Source: VRUE01 sp963774555 (GTDB lineage: Bacteria; Actinomycetota; Thermoleophilia; Solirubrobacterales; 70-9). Taken from it: a stretch of DNA of 64,000 bases. Made by a program: the position numbers and the translations under genes. Below are positions 24,419 through 33,014 of this stretch, piece by piece. Position 1 is the stretch's first letter. Each line of letters begins with the position of its first letter. The notes beneath the pieces are model-generated. The model ran no database searches and was not told where the DNA came from. It worked only from the letters and a program-made list of their open reading frames with translations. The stretch lies in the NCBI GenBank assembly GCA_963774555.1, contig CAVZFL010000001.1:1612001-1676000 (forward strand), in the 5' to 3' direction.

Positions 24419-25144
24419 ATGACCCCGGCTAGAGTTTTCTGCGCCGCGCTCGCTACTGCGATTGCGGCGATGGCCCTCATTGGCACCGGCACCGCCGCGG
24501 CTACCGACCAGATCGTCCTTTGCAAAACGTTAGTCAACAAAGGAAAATTATGCCCCAAAGGTGAATTATGGGGCTCGGGTGTCGTGGTCTTAGCCTTAGC
24601 GAAAAACCCAATTATCAAAAGCTCGATCGCAACGATTCAATGCGAAGACGCGATCATCACGGGTAGGACGACAGCGGAAATGGGGGCTCCCTTGCCGGTG
24701 GAACTAACGGCAATCGAGCATGGTCGCTTACCAACCCCAAAATTAGGCGAAGGATGTACGACATGTGTGGGTGGCATTCACACATTTCCGCCGTATACCG
24801 GCAAAATTGAAGTTACCGGTGAAGATGAATTCTTCGTATCCTTTGGCGGAGAAGCAGAATTCTTAAACTGCTTTGGACTTGGAGTCAATTGTCGCTATGG
24901 CGCAGAAACGATCAAATCAACAATTGACAATGACAGCGGGGAACATCCGGCAGCTTTAGAAAACCCGGCTGGTTCAGGCAAACATCCTGCCTTCGGAAGG
25001 GTATTAATCACTACCGTAGTCAAAAGAACTGGCGGCAGCGCATTCTGCCCGTCGACGGGTGAATGGGTAGGAGACTATGTCGGCTACGCGGTTGACGTCA
25101 ACGGTGAACACAAAGACGCGTGGCTCGCATTAGACGCTGAATAG
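24419..25144 (+). CDS. Secreted Cys-rich protein with 11 TTA codons (candidate recoded protein A)
   Basis: 241 aa. Signal peptide about residues 1-28 (hydrophobic core AALATAIAAMALIGTG). The mature part has eight cysteines (35, 45, 75, 113, 116, 151, 158, 210) and beta-type sequence, with PLPVELT, GCTTC, NCFGLGVNC and FCPST blocks shared with the paralogue at 37882. Codon use is visibly different from its surroundings (AAA, GAA, TTA rather than AAG, GAG, CTG). TTA occurs at codons 38, 44, 50, 58, 60, 104, 109, 149, 180, 196 and 238; seven other leucines use CTC, CTT, CTA or TTG, including all in the signal peptide. Good AAAGGA ribosome-binding site. Function unknown; see findings for the proposal that UUA here is not leucine. 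Confidence 0.85.
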   Translation: MTPARVFCAALATAIAAMALIGTGTAAATDQIVLCKTLVNKGKLCPKGELWGSGVVVLALAKNPIIKSSIATIQCEDAIITGRTTAEMGAPLPVELTAIEHGRLPTPKLGEGCTTCVGGIHTFPPYTGKIEVTGEDEFFVSFGGEAEFLNCFGLGVNCRYGAETIKSTIDNDSGEHPAALENPAGSGKHPAFGRVLITTVVKRTGGSAFCPSTGEWVGDYVGYAVDVNGEHKDAWLALDAE

Positions 25145-25178
25145 ATCGGCCAATGCAATCGCTGCTCAGCGGTTGCGG

Positions 25179-25218
25179 CCAGGCCCGTGGCGATGGACTT
25201 CTATCGCCACGGGCCTGG
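25179..25218 (+). terminator. Strong hairpin after TTA-rich gene A
   Basis: A perfect 16-bp stem, CCAGGCCCGTGGCGAT with its complement, around an eight-base loop GGACTTCT, beginning 34 bases after the stop. There is no long U-tract, as usual in high-GC actinobacteria. It separates the gene from the redox operon that follows. Confidence 0.8.
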
Positions 25219-25295
25219 GAAATAATGGTTGTTGGGAGCCTCGGTGAGAGCTTTCTCAGGAAGACTTTGCCTGCGCTTAGGGCACTCGCTCCACG

Positions 25296-25715
25296 ATGGT
25301 TGGGATGGATGACGCAGATCGCCTCGAGGCGAAGGGGCTGGCGCGAGCCAAGATTCGGGCTAAACGGCGGCGCGTGCAGATGATCCGGCGGCGTACGCTG
25401 CGCGGCTCGCTGGCACTCTTCGCCGTCCTCTGGGCGTTCGTCTTCGCCCAGCTCATCTCCGGCAACGATCCGGCACTGAGCAGCGTGCCGAAGCCGGCTC
25501 GCCACCACGTCGCCGCAACCGAACCGAGGCGCGAACCGACCCCGGAACCCGAAGTGGAGGAAGAAGAACCGGCCCTGGAAACGGAACCGGTCGAAGAAGA
25601 ATTCGCCACCGAAGAAGAACCGGTCGAAGAAGTGGTGCCCGAAGAAGAATTCGTCCCGGAAGAAGAAGCGGCGCCGGAACCAGAACCTGAACCGGTCATC
25701 ACCTCGGCATCGTGA
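25296..25715 (+). CDS. Membrane-anchored acidic Pro/Glu-rich protein with C-terminal VITSAS
   Basis: 139 aa. Residues 1-40 are very basic (KIRAKRRRVQMIRRRTLRG), followed by one membrane helix (SLALFAVLWAFVFAQLI) and an outer region of about 75 residues that is almost entirely Glu, Pro, Val and Ala (repeats like EPVEEEFATEEEPVEE). It ends exactly with PEPEPEPVITSAS. The final V-x-T-x-A-S motif is shared with small proteins at 31165, 31436 and 35430. The stop overlaps the GTG of a ferric-reductase-like gene (GTGA), so the two proteins are probably made together and may act as a pair at the membrane. No known domain. Confidence 0.75.
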   Translation: MVGMDDADRLEAKGLARAKIRAKRRRVQMIRRRTLRGSLALFAVLWAFVFAQLISGNDPALSSVPKPARHHVAATEPRREPTPEPEVEEEEPALETEPVEEEFATEEEPVEEVVPEEEFVPEEEAAPEPEPEPVITSAS

Positions 25716-26281
25716 TCCTCTCCGGCGCGGTCTCGGCTGGGCCGCACATATTCTGGATCACCAGCCGCGCCGCCGGCATCGCGGCGATGGTCCTCTCCAG
25801 CGCCGCCGTCGGCGCCGGCCTGCTGATCGGCTCGCGGGGCGGTGCCCTGCGGGGATTCGGCGGCGACACCAAAGCGCTGCACGAGGCGCTCTCGCTGGCC
25901 ACCCTGGTGGCGATCGCGGTGCACGGGCTCGCCCTGCTCGGCGACCACTACCTGCACCCGTCGATCTTCGAAATATCGATTCCCTTCACCAGTGCCTACC
26001 GCTCCTTCTGGACCGGGATCGGCATCGCCGCCGGCTGGGGCCTGGCCGCGCTTGGACTCTCCTACTACGCGCGGGTCCGGGTCGGCCAGAGCCGTTGGCG
26101 CTCGCTGCACCGCTTCACCGCGCTGTTCTGGATTTTCGGCATCGTCCACTCGCTCGGCTCGGGCACCGACGCCGGGCAGCCGTGGTTCCTGCTCACCCTC
26201 CTCATCACCGCGACCCCCGCAGCGGTCCTGCTGGCGGCCAAACTGGTCCGGCCGCCGGTTCAGCCCTCGACTTCGCGGTAG
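25712..26281 (+). CDS. Ferric-reductase-like transmembrane b-type cytochrome
   Basis: 189 aa from GTG 25712. Five to six membrane helices. Haem-ligand histidines occur in LATLVAIAVHGLALLGDHYLH and LHRFTALFWIFGIVHSLGSG, spaced as in ferric-reductase-like transmembrane domains (FRE/NOX/MsrQ superfamily), with SFWTGIGIAAGWGLAALGLS between. It is homologous to the protein at 29569-30187, sharing the AIAVHG-LLGD and LVH/IVH-GxGTDA motifs. There is no attached FAD or NAD domain, so it should transfer electrons through the membrane to or from separate partners. Its 3' end overlaps the convergent cytochrome b gene by 22 bases. Confidence 0.85.
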   Translation: MILSGAVSAGPHIFWITSRAAGIAAMVLSSAAVGAGLLIGSRGGALRGFGGDTKALHEALSLATLVAIAVHGLALLGDHYLHPSIFEISIPFTSAYRSFWTGIGIAAGWGLAALGLSYYARVRVGQSRWRSLHRFTALFWIFGIVHSLGSGTDAGQPWFLLTLLITATPAAVLLAAKLVRPPVQPSTSR

Positions 26282-27872
26282 TGGTCGCGCCAGATCACGC
26301 GGTAGAGGCCGAGGTGTCGGGGCAGCGTGCGTATGCCGGGGATGAAGGGAATGCAGATGAAGGCGAGGCTGAGCGCGCCCATCAGGACGAAGATCAGGGC
26401 GTCGGCGTTGGGCGATTCGAGGAACGGTTCGATCTGGTACCAGAAGGTGTAGAGCCAGAGCCAGACCTGGCCGGGGTAGCTGCCGGTCTCGTTCATCATT
26501 CCCCACTGGGTGCCGAGCAGGTGCTGGCCTTCGGCGCGCTCCTCGAAGTAACCGCCGCCGGAGAGGAAGAGCAGCGGCTTGGTGTAGTTGGTCTGGTAGA
26601 AGCGGTGGCTGTTCGCCAGCAGGGCGCCGTCGAGGCCGCCGCTCTGGGCGAGGCCGAGCAGTGCCGCCATCATCGGGGCGACCGGCCCATAGCGGCCGGC
26701 GGGCAGGCAACGGGACGCCGCGGACGATGCGTGCCTTCGGGCGCGCTTCTTCGTAGGCGCTACGCCCAGCGCTTCCTGCAGGGCCGCCGGGGCGCCTTTC
26801 GTAGGTGGCGAGCGCGAGCTTCAGCCGCGGGTTGGCGGGGATCTCGCTCAGCGGTTCGAGCACGAAGTCCTTGGCCGTGTCGATCGGGATCCGGACCCCG
26901 GGGGTGCTCTGCAGGTCGAGCGGGCCGATCTTCTGGGTGGCTTCGGGGGTGTGGTTGTAGGGCGGGCCGTATTCGGCGAGCTCGCTGGTCCCGTTCAGCT
27001 CGGTCGTCGCGGTGACGAGGAAGTCGCCGGGGTCGGCCTGGGCCCAGCTCTGGATCGTCGTCGGCGGATCGTCGGGTGAGGAGAAGAGGACGGTGAGGAC
27101 GACCGCCAGCAGGGTGACGACGCCGAGGGCGACGACGAGCTCCTTGATCAGGTCGTAGCGGACGAACGGACCGGGCCAGGGGGCGGCGGGGTCGGCGGTG
27201 AGGCTGGGCTCAGCCGGACTCCACCGGCGTCTGCTGCGCGCCTCGCCGGATAGGGCGGTACGACCCCGTGGCGGCGCACCAGCAGCACGTGCCAGACGAC
27301 CAGCGCGACCACCGCCAGCGGCAGCAGGATCACGTGGAAGGTGTACATCTGGCCGAAGTCGGCGACGTTGAAGAAGGCGCCGATGCCGACCGAGTTGAGC
27401 CCGTCCTTGCCCTCGCTGGCGATCCACTGCGAGTCGAAGTTCTGCTGTGAGAGGTAGCCGGTGAAGGCGGCGCCGATCGCGACCAGGAAGGCGATCGCGC
27501 CGGTCACCCAGGTGCGGCCCCGGCCGCCGCGCCAGGCCGCCATGAAGAACTTGCCCCAGAGGTGGACGACCATGGCGAAGAAGAACAGCTCGACTGCCCA
27601 GAGGTGGATGCTGTTGAAGAAGTGACCGACGCTGGAGACGTGCCACCATTCCGGCCCCTTGAGGCCGAGGATCATCCCCGGACGACGACGATCGACGACC
27701 AGCGCCGCGATCGTGGCGACGCCGAAGACGTAGATCCAGGAGGAGACGTAGGAGGGCTGGCGGTCGGGGAGGAGCTTCTCCGGCGGCAGCGAGCTGACCG
27801 CGCGCTCGCGCACCCAGGTCGTCCACATCTTGCGCTCCTCGGGTGGCACCCCCGGTGCTCCCGCTCGCTCAT
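26260..27872 (-). CDS. Cytochrome b (b/b6-type quinol oxidase subunit), several 1-nt frameshifts
   Basis: Start ATG 27872 (MSEREHRG, then a missing G restores VPPEERKMWTTWV). The N-terminal part is a four-helix cytochrome b domain: WHVSSVGHFFNSIHLWAVEL and FFFAMVVHLWGKFF give one His of each haem pair, and FHVILLPLAVVALVVWHVLL the partners; GYLSQQNFDSQW is the quinol-site-like loop. A further helix (LVVALGVVTLLAVVLTVLF) leads to an outer segment with DLQSTPGVRIPIDTAKDFV, then two or more frame changes, and a C-terminal part with LANSHRFYQTNYTKPLLFL and FALMGALSL-type helices. About 537 residues in total. It likely passes electrons from menaquinol to the neighbouring redox proteins. The small gene upstream ends on the A of its ATG. 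Confidence 0.8.
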
Positions 27873-28049
27873 CAGCCTCGCTGCCGCTTCGGGAACGGGA
27901 TCAGGATCGCGGCGACGAAGACGAGCGATCATCAGCACGATCACGATCACGTTCGCCACCGACATCTGGAAGAAGTGCCAGTGAACGTAGTGCGCCGGGT
28001 CGTTCAGGTCGAACAGTGCTGCAAGCAGCACAGGTACCGCCGGGGCCAT
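27872..28049 (-). CDS. Small membrane protein co-encoded with cytochrome b (1-nt frameshift)
   Basis: About 59 aa when one base is added near 27925: MAPAVPVLLAALFDLNDPAH, then YVHWHFFQMSVANVIVIVLM continuing into FVAAILIPFPKRQRG and a stop that touches the cytochrome b start codon. One membrane helix with a HWHFF motif on its N-terminal side; the two histidines could contribute to haem or quinone binding. An upstream GAGG sequence provides a ribosome-binding site. Its gene position directly before cytochrome b suggests a small subunit of the same complex. I do not recognise a named family. Confidence 0.6.
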
Positions 28050-28121
28050 CGTCTTGCCTCAGCCTTTCGCTCGCTTGAGGCGACGCTACCGCTCGGATTC
28101 ACCGTGTCAAACGACTCTGTG

Positions 28122-28144
28122 GGAAGCCCGCAGGGGCTTGCGGG
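28122..28144 (-). terminator. Possible terminator of the ferredoxin/ApbE operon
   Basis: CCCGCA, six-base loop, TGCGGG (28127-28144), 28 bases downstream of the ferredoxin stop on the minus strand and upstream of the small cytochrome-associated gene. The stem is short, so confidence is low. Confidence 0.35.
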
Positions 28145-28171
28145 AAACCCGCATTCTTTGTGAGAAGGCTC

Positions 28172-28378
28172 TCAGGGAAAGACGGTTTCGCCACTCTCCT
28201 CGTCGACGATCGAGATCGCCACCGCGGGGCAGGCCTCGGCCGCCTCGAGGATCAGCTCATAGGGCCCGTTGCCGATCACCACGGCGGTGTCGTCGAGGCG
28301 GAAGACCTGAGGTGCCACCTCCACGCAGTCGCCGTGGGCGCTGCACTCGTCGGGGTCGACCACCGGTATGTAGCTCAT
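28172..28378 (-). CDS. Ferredoxin, 3Fe-4S type
   Basis: 68 aa. Sequence VDPDECSAHGDCVEVAPQVF supplies C-x-x-H-x-x-C, in which the second cysteine of a 4Fe-4S site is replaced by His; the distal ACPAVAI supplies the third ligand. This is the pattern of single-cluster ferredoxins that serve actinobacterial P450s, usually with a 3Fe-4S cluster. It is overlapped by ATGA with the reductase gene upstream, so the two form a reductase/ferredoxin pair. A role in feeding electrons to the P450 at 15.6 kb or to the membrane cytochromes is possible; the first is common for this ferredoxin class, the second is suggested by position. Confidence 0.9.
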   Translation of the reverse strand: MSYIPVVDPDECSAHGDCVEVAPQVFRLDDTAVVIGNGPYELILEAAEACPAVAISIVDEESGETVFP

Positions 28379-29572
28379 ACGGCCTCCAATGCTCTGTCCT
28401 TGGCTGGGAAGTGCCCGTGCTCGATGCGCTTCTTCAGGGCCGGGATCGCGCGCGGGCGGTTGACGGTGAGAGCCGGCGACCGGCACACCGCTGCGGCTGA
28501 AGACCGCTTCGAAGTCGCGCCCGTCCGGATCGCCCTCGATCGCGACCGCGTCGGAGTGGTGGGCGTGGCCGACGTACTGGACCCGCGATCCGTACTGGTC
28601 GCTCCAGAAGCTCGGCAGGGGTGGGGTGCCGGCGTACTCGCCGAGCATCGCCTTGGCCACGGCCGCGCCCTGCCAGGCGGCGGCGTCCCAGTGCTCGGTG
28701 CGGGCGTGGCAGCCGAAGCGGGGGTCGAAGGGAACGGAGGCGTCGCCGGCGGCGAAGACGCCGGGCAGGCTGGTCCGGCCGGAAGTGTCGGTTCGCACGC
28801 CCTTCTCGTCGAGGCCGCTGCCCGCCACCCACTCGGTGGCCGGCGCGGTGCCGACGCCGACGACGACGGCGTCGCAGGCGACCGCGGTGCCGTCGGCGAG
28901 GATCAGCTCCTCGACCCGCCCGGCCCGGCCGCGGGCGCTGTCGAGCATCGCGCCGCTCAGCACCCGCACTCCCTCTTCGGCGTGCAGGTCGCCGAACCAG
29001 GCGCCGAGCTGCTCGCCGAGGATCGGCGCCAGCGGTGTCGCCAGTGCCTCGATCATCGTCACCTCGACCCCGAGCCCGCGCGCCGTCGCCGCGACCTCCT
29101 GGCCGATGAAGCCGGCGCCGACGACGGCGAGGCGCGCTCCCGGCTGCAGCTCCTCGCGCAGGCGCCGCGCGTCGGCGAGGGTGCGCAGGGCGTGGACGTT
29201 CGCGAAGGCGTCGAGGAAGGGAAGCCGGCGGGCGCCGCTGCCGGTGGCGATCAGCAGCTGCCCGTAGCCGAGCTCGGCGCCGGAGTCGAGGCGGACCGTC
29301 CGCGCGCCCGGGTCCAGCGCCTCGGCGCGGACGCCGAGCAGCAGCTCGACCTGCTTCTCCTCGTACCACCATGCGGGCCGGTAGGCCACGGACTCCTCCT
29401 CGACCGATCCAGCCAGCAGCTCCTTGGAGAGCGGCGGGCGGTCGTAGGGCGGGTCGGGCTCGGCGCAGACCATGCGCACCGCCCCGTCGTAGCCGCGGCG
29501 GCGCAGCGTCTCGGCGCATCTCTGCGCCGCCAGGCCGCCACCGACGATCAGAACGCCTTGCTCATCCATCAT
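28375..29572 (-). CDS. FAD/NAD(P)H ferredoxin reductase-like oxidoreductase (C-terminal frameshift)
   Basis: About 398 aa. GVLIVGGGLAAQRCAETLRR is the FAD dinucleotide-binding motif; DRPPLSKELLAG is typical of rubredoxin/putidaredoxin-reductase-type enzymes; LAVVGAGFIGQEVAATARGL is the NAD(P)H site; SLPGVFAAGDAS is the second FAD motif, and the C-terminal domain contains FWSDQYGSRVQYVGHA. Small indels near 28475 shift the last 40 codons; repaired, the end reads AVLEAV-like before TGA. It overlaps both the ferredoxin (ATGA) and the ferric-reductase-like gene (ATGA). It would pass electrons from NAD(P)H to the ferredoxin. Confidence 0.87.
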
Positions 29573-30187
29573 GCCTCCTCCATCACCGGGATCGCCCGGA
29601 CGGGTTGGTGAGTGGTTGCCTTCTTCCTCGCCTTCGCCTTGCCGTGGGAAAGCATCCGGTAGACGAAGAGCCCGCCGATCGCGGGCGCTGTGACCAGCAC
29701 CCAGTAGCGGAACCAGACCGCCGAGGCGTCGGTGCCGGCGCCGAAGGCGTGGACCAGGCCCAGCAGGTAGACGACGACCGTCGCCCGGTGGGCCTTGCGC
29801 CAGAGCTTGGCGCCGATCCGCTTGCGGAAGTAGAAGCTGAGGCCGAGCAGCGCCGCGAGGTAGCCGCCGACGATGCCGAGGCCGGTGAAGAGCGGACGGA
29901 AGCCCATCGTGAAGGGGATCGGCGACGCCGCCGAGGCCAGGGTTGAGCCAGGGGTCGCCGAGCAGGGTGATGCCGTGGACGGCGATCGCGACGATGCCGG
30001 CGACCGCGGTGTGCTCGTGGATCGCCATCAGCTTGCGCGAGAGCCCGGGGCGGCGCATCACCTTGCCCGCCATCATCAGCCCGAGCCCGACCGAGATCGT
30101 CACCAGGACCAGGGCGAGCAGGCCGGAGGCACGGCTGGCGAGCCACCAGCCGTGGGTCTGCAGGGTTTCGGTGGTGGCGGGGTTCAT
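29569..30187 (-). CDS. Ferric-reductase-like transmembrane b-type cytochrome (1-nt frameshift)
   Basis: About 205 aa. Helices with haem histidines: LMAIHEHTAVAGIVAIAVHG then ITLLGDPWLNPG, and KAHRATVVVYLLGLVHAFGAG then TDAS. Frame changes near 29935, where GDPWLNPGLGG gives way to FTMGFRPLFTGLG; both sides are conserved with the homologue at 25712-26281. The C-terminus is basic (HGKAKARKKATTH). It lies between apbE and the reductase gene with ATGA overlaps at both ends, so it should be made in stoichiometric linkage with a flavin transferase and an NAD(P)H-dependent reductase. I infer transmembrane electron transfer to an outer acceptor, possibly a flavinylated protein. Confidence 0.83.
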
Positions 30188-31163
30188 GCGCCGGCGGAAA
30201 GGTCGGGGATGCGGATGCGCGGCTTGGCGGCGAGCGGGCCGACCGTCTCGACCCGGCCGTCGTCGTGGACGAGCAGGCCGCCGCGCTCGGCCAGCACGAC
30301 GCGGCCGCCGCTCGGGGCCGGAGAGCAGCGCCGCCTTGGCGAAGGTCTCGGCTTCGACCGCGGTGTCGCCCAGGGCGGTGGCGCCGATCAGGCCGGTCCA
30401 GGCCGGCTCGCCCGTCGCCGGGTCGAGCAGGTGGTGGGCGTAGCGGCCGCTCTCGTCGCGCCAGATCCGCACGTTGAGGCCGGAGGTGGCGACGGCGCCG
30501 GAGCCGAGCTTGAGCACGAAGGCGCGCTCGCCCGTCAGCGGGTGCTCGACGAAGACCTCGTAGGGAGTGACGAGGGCGTCGGTGCCGCCGATGCGGATGT
30601 CGCCGCCGCAGTCGACGATGAAGCGCGAGTAGCCGCGCAGGCGGCTGGCGATGAGGTCGGCGGCGAGGCCCTTGCCGGCGCCGCCGGTGTCGAAGCGGAT
30701 GCCGGGGGGGCGACTGATCGTGCCGCTGGCGTCGTCGACCTCGAAGCGCGCGCCAGCTCTGGTCCGGGTTGGGGCCCGCCGGGTGGCGCTCGGGCGCCTC
30801 TTCCAGGGCGGCGCCCAGTGGCGCGCCGGGCACGCCCGCCCGCGAAGCGACGTAGCCGGCGGACTCGATCTCGCCGAGCAGGGTCGGGTCGACCAGGCCG
30901 CCGCTGCGCTCGGCCGCCTCGATCCCGGCCTTGACCGCGGTGCGCAGCAGCTCCGAGGCTGGCACGCGCTCACGCGGGTCCTGGTTGAGCGCGCTCAGCT
31001 CGCTCTCGGGCTTGAAGCGGGAGAGCGTCTTGTCGAACTCGAGGATGAACTTGCGCGCCTCCTCGGCGGCCGCCGGCGCCGGGGCCATCCCGGGTCCCGG
31101 CTCGCCGATCAGCAGCCGCACGTGCGAGCCCATCGCGTCGAAGATGACGTCGTGCTCAGCCAT
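30184..31163 (-). CDS. apbE: ApbE-like FAD:protein FMN transferase (two 1-nt frameshifts)
   Basis: About 326 aa when repaired. IFDAMGSHVRLLI is the ApbE N-terminal motif; FDTGGAGKGLAADLIASRL carries the FAD/Mg site; SRFIVDCGGDIRIGG and AVATSGLNVRIW are the conserved core; YAHHLLDPATGEP and the DTAVEAETFAKAALLSG helix complete the family signature. Frame changes occur near 30755 and 30318. The protein lacks an obvious signal peptide in the N-terminal 20 residues, so export route is unclear. ApbE attaches FMN covalently to Ser/Thr of target proteins, normally within a D-x-[ST]-G-A-[ST] motif. No classical FMN-binding domain is encoded nearby; the small V-T-x-[AT]-S proteins are the candidate partners. 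Begins one base after the stop of such a gene. Confidence 0.88.
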
Positions 31164-31164
31164 A

Positions 31165-31443
31165 TCAGGAGGCGCTGGTGGTGACGGGAGCGTAGCCCGC
31201 CGAGGAGGTTTCGCCGCTGACGGCGCCAGTGCTGCTGACGCTGTTGCGGCCGGGGGTGGGAACGAAGGTGGTGACGACTCGGCGCTTCAGCACCTTGCGC
31301 ACCACGACCGGGCGCGGCGGCGGAGGCTGGCTGGTGCTGAGCTGGTAGGTGAGCAGGGCGAAGAGCACCCCGAAGAGGGCGATCGAGCCCCACAGCACCA
31401 GGGCTGGGCTGGGCCGGCGTGCTGGGCGGGCCCGCTCAGTCAT
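31165..31443 (-). CDS. Membrane-anchored small protein ending in APVTTSAS
   Basis: 92 aa from ATG 31443, which overlaps the end of the upstream gene by eight bases. Cytoplasmic basic start (MTERARPARRPS), a membrane helix (LVLWGSIALFGVLFALLTYQL), then an outer tail of about 55 residues with PPPPRPVVVRKVLKRRVV, SSTGAVSGETSSAG and a C-terminal APVTTSAS. The tail end shares V-x-T-x-A-S with proteins at 25296 and 35430, and contains SGETS. It lies directly upstream of apbE, one base away. I do not recognise a domain. A role as flavinylated electron carrier is a hypothesis. Confidence 0.7.
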   Translation of the reverse strand: MTERARPARRPSPALVLWGSIALFGVLFALLTYQLSTSQPPPPRPVVVRKVLKRRVVTTFVPTPGRNSVSSTGAVSGETSSAGYAPVTTSAS

Positions 31444-32140
31444 CGCCGCCGCCACCCTCACCCTCGCTCTCGCCTCCGCCACCGCCGGCTGCGCCACCGC
31501 CGCTGGTGCTGGTGACGACCGGGGGTGTGCTGCTGCCGCCGCCGGAGCCGGAGCCGCTGGTGTTGGTCACGACCGGGGTCGTGTTGCCGCCGCCGGCCGA
31601 GCCGCCACCGGAGCCGCTGGTGTGGGTCACCACCGGGCTATGGCTGCGTCCGCCGCTCGAGCCGTGGTGCGAGCCGCTGGTGTGTGTGACCACGGGGCTG
31701 TGGTGACGGCGACCGCCGTGGCGGGAGCCGTGGTGCGAGCCGCTGGCATGGGTGACAACCGGTGTCGAGTGCGAACCCGATCCCGCGCTCGTCGGCGCCG
31801 AGGAGGCACCGCTGGTGGCGGTGGTCACCGGCGAGTAGGACGAAGAAGAAGTCGAGCCGGAGGCGGAGCCGGTCGAGGAGGCACCGGTCGTGGCGCTGGC
31901 CCCGTAGCCGGAGCCGCTGCCGCCACCAGCGCCGGCCCAGGCGCTGCCGCCCGCCATCGGGTGTTTCGGTTTGAGGTGCTTGGTGACGCGGATCGTGCGG
32001 TGGATCACCTTGGTCCGGATCAGCGGCTTGGCGGCGAGGTTCGTACCCGCCTTCTGGCCGCCGGAGCTGAGGGCGATGCCGGTCAGGCCGCTGAGGCCGA
32101 GAATCGTGATCGCCGCGATTCGTGTCTTCAAGCTCTTCAC
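31436..32140 (-). CDS. Secreted repeat protein with multiple PVVTxTSG motifs
   Basis: 234 aa from GTG 32140, which follows AGGAGG at ideal spacing. Signal/anchor: MKSLKTRIAAITILGLSGLT. A basic segment (IRTKVIHRTIRVTKHLKPKH) leads to a Gly/Ser-rich region of about 160 residues. Within it the motif P-V-V/T-T-x-[AT]-[ST]-G recurs about six times (SPVTTATSGAS, TPVVTHASGS, SPVVTHTSGS twice, TPVVTNTSGS, PPVVTSTSGG), separated by His/Gly/Ser spacers, before an acidic C-terminus. The repeat matches the tail motif of three other small anchored proteins. It begins the operon containing apbE and the ferric-reductase-like cytochrome. It may be a flexible multi-site scaffold in the cell wall. Confidence 0.72.
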   Translation of the reverse strand: MKSLKTRIAAITILGLSGLTGIALSSGGQKAGTNLAAKPLIRTKVIHRTIRVTKHLKPKHPMAGGSAWAGAGGGSGSGYGASATTGASSTGSASGSTSSSSYSPVTTATSGASSAPTSAGSGSHSTPVVTHASGSHHGSRHGGRRHHSPVVTHTSGSHHGSSGGRSHSPVVTHTSGSGGGSAGGGNTTPVVTNTSGSGSGGGSSTPPVVTSTSGGGAAGGGGGESEGEGGGGDD

Positions 32141-32285
32141 GTCGTCTACCTCCTGGCCGGGTTGAACTGCTTGGTCGCAGTCTGGGGGGGAGGTGTTGAA
32201 GGGCGCCCAAGGCGCGGGTAAAGAGACGGCAAAACCTCCGTCCGGCGCGTAATTCACGCCCGGGCAACGCGTACAGTGAACGCTA

Positions 32286-33014
32286 ATGGCCACCACCCAG
32301 TCGGCATCCAGCGGGCGCATCCTCGTCGTCGAGGACGAGGACTCGATCTCCGAGCCCTTTGCCGAGGCCCTGCGGCGGGCGGGTTTCGAGCCGCTGGTCA
32401 CCCGCACCGCCGCCGGGGCGCTGGAGCTCGCCGCCGAAGCGGAACCGGACCTGGTCATGCTCGACCTCAGCCTTCCCGACGGCGACGGCCGCGACGTCTG
32501 CCGCGAGCTGCGCCGCCGCTCCGACGTGCCGATCGTGATGCTGACCGCGCGCGGCACCGAGATGGACCGCGTCGTCGGTCTCGAGCTCGGCGCCGACGAC
32601 TACGTGGTCAAGCCCTTCAGCGCCCGCGAGGTGATCTCGAGGATCAGGGCGGTGCTGCGTCGCAGCGCCCCGCGCGACGGTGCGGCGGCGAAGGAGAAGC
32701 CCTTGCGGGTGGGAGAGCTGGAGCTCGATCCGGCGGCGCGCACGGCGCAGCTGCGTGGCGATGACCTCGATCTCTCGCGCAAGGAGTTCGACCTGCTCGC
32801 CGAGCTGATGCGAAACGCCGGCCGCGTGGTCAAGCGCGAGGAGCTGATGTCGAAGGTCTGGGACGTCAACTGGTTCGGCTCGACCAAGACGCTCGACGTC
32901 CACATCGGATGGCTGCGGCGCAAGCTCGGCGACGACCCCGCCCACCCGCTGTATATAGAGACCGTGCGGGGCGTCGGCTTTCGCTTCGCCGCGCCGGAGG
33001 TCGAGGTCCAGTAA
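32286..33014 (+). CDS. OmpR-family response regulator
   Basis: 242 aa. Receiver domain: acidic pocket VEDEDSI, phosphoacceptor in LVMLDLSLPDGDG, switch Thr in VMLTARG and Lys in VKPFSAREV. C-terminal winged helix: LDPAARTAQLRGDDLDLSRK, EFDLLAELMRNAGRVVKREE and WLRRKLGDDP, ending with ETVRGVGFRF. All catalytic residues are intact. It is transcribed divergently from the V-T-x-S/apbE operon (146 bases between starts), making that operon a plausible target. The next gene is a sensor kinase, effectively overlapping. Confidence 0.95.
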   Translation: MATTQSASSGRILVVEDEDSISEPFAEALRRAGFEPLVTRTAAGALELAAEAEPDLVMLDLSLPDGDGRDVCRELRRRSDVPIVMLTARGTEMDRVVGLELGADDYVVKPFSAREVISRIRAVLRRSAPRDGAAAKEKPLRVGELELDPAARTAQLRGDDLDLSRKEFDLLAELMRNAGRVVKREELMSKVWDVNWFGSTKTLDVHIGWLRRKLGDDPAHPLYIETVRGVGFRFAAPEVEVQ

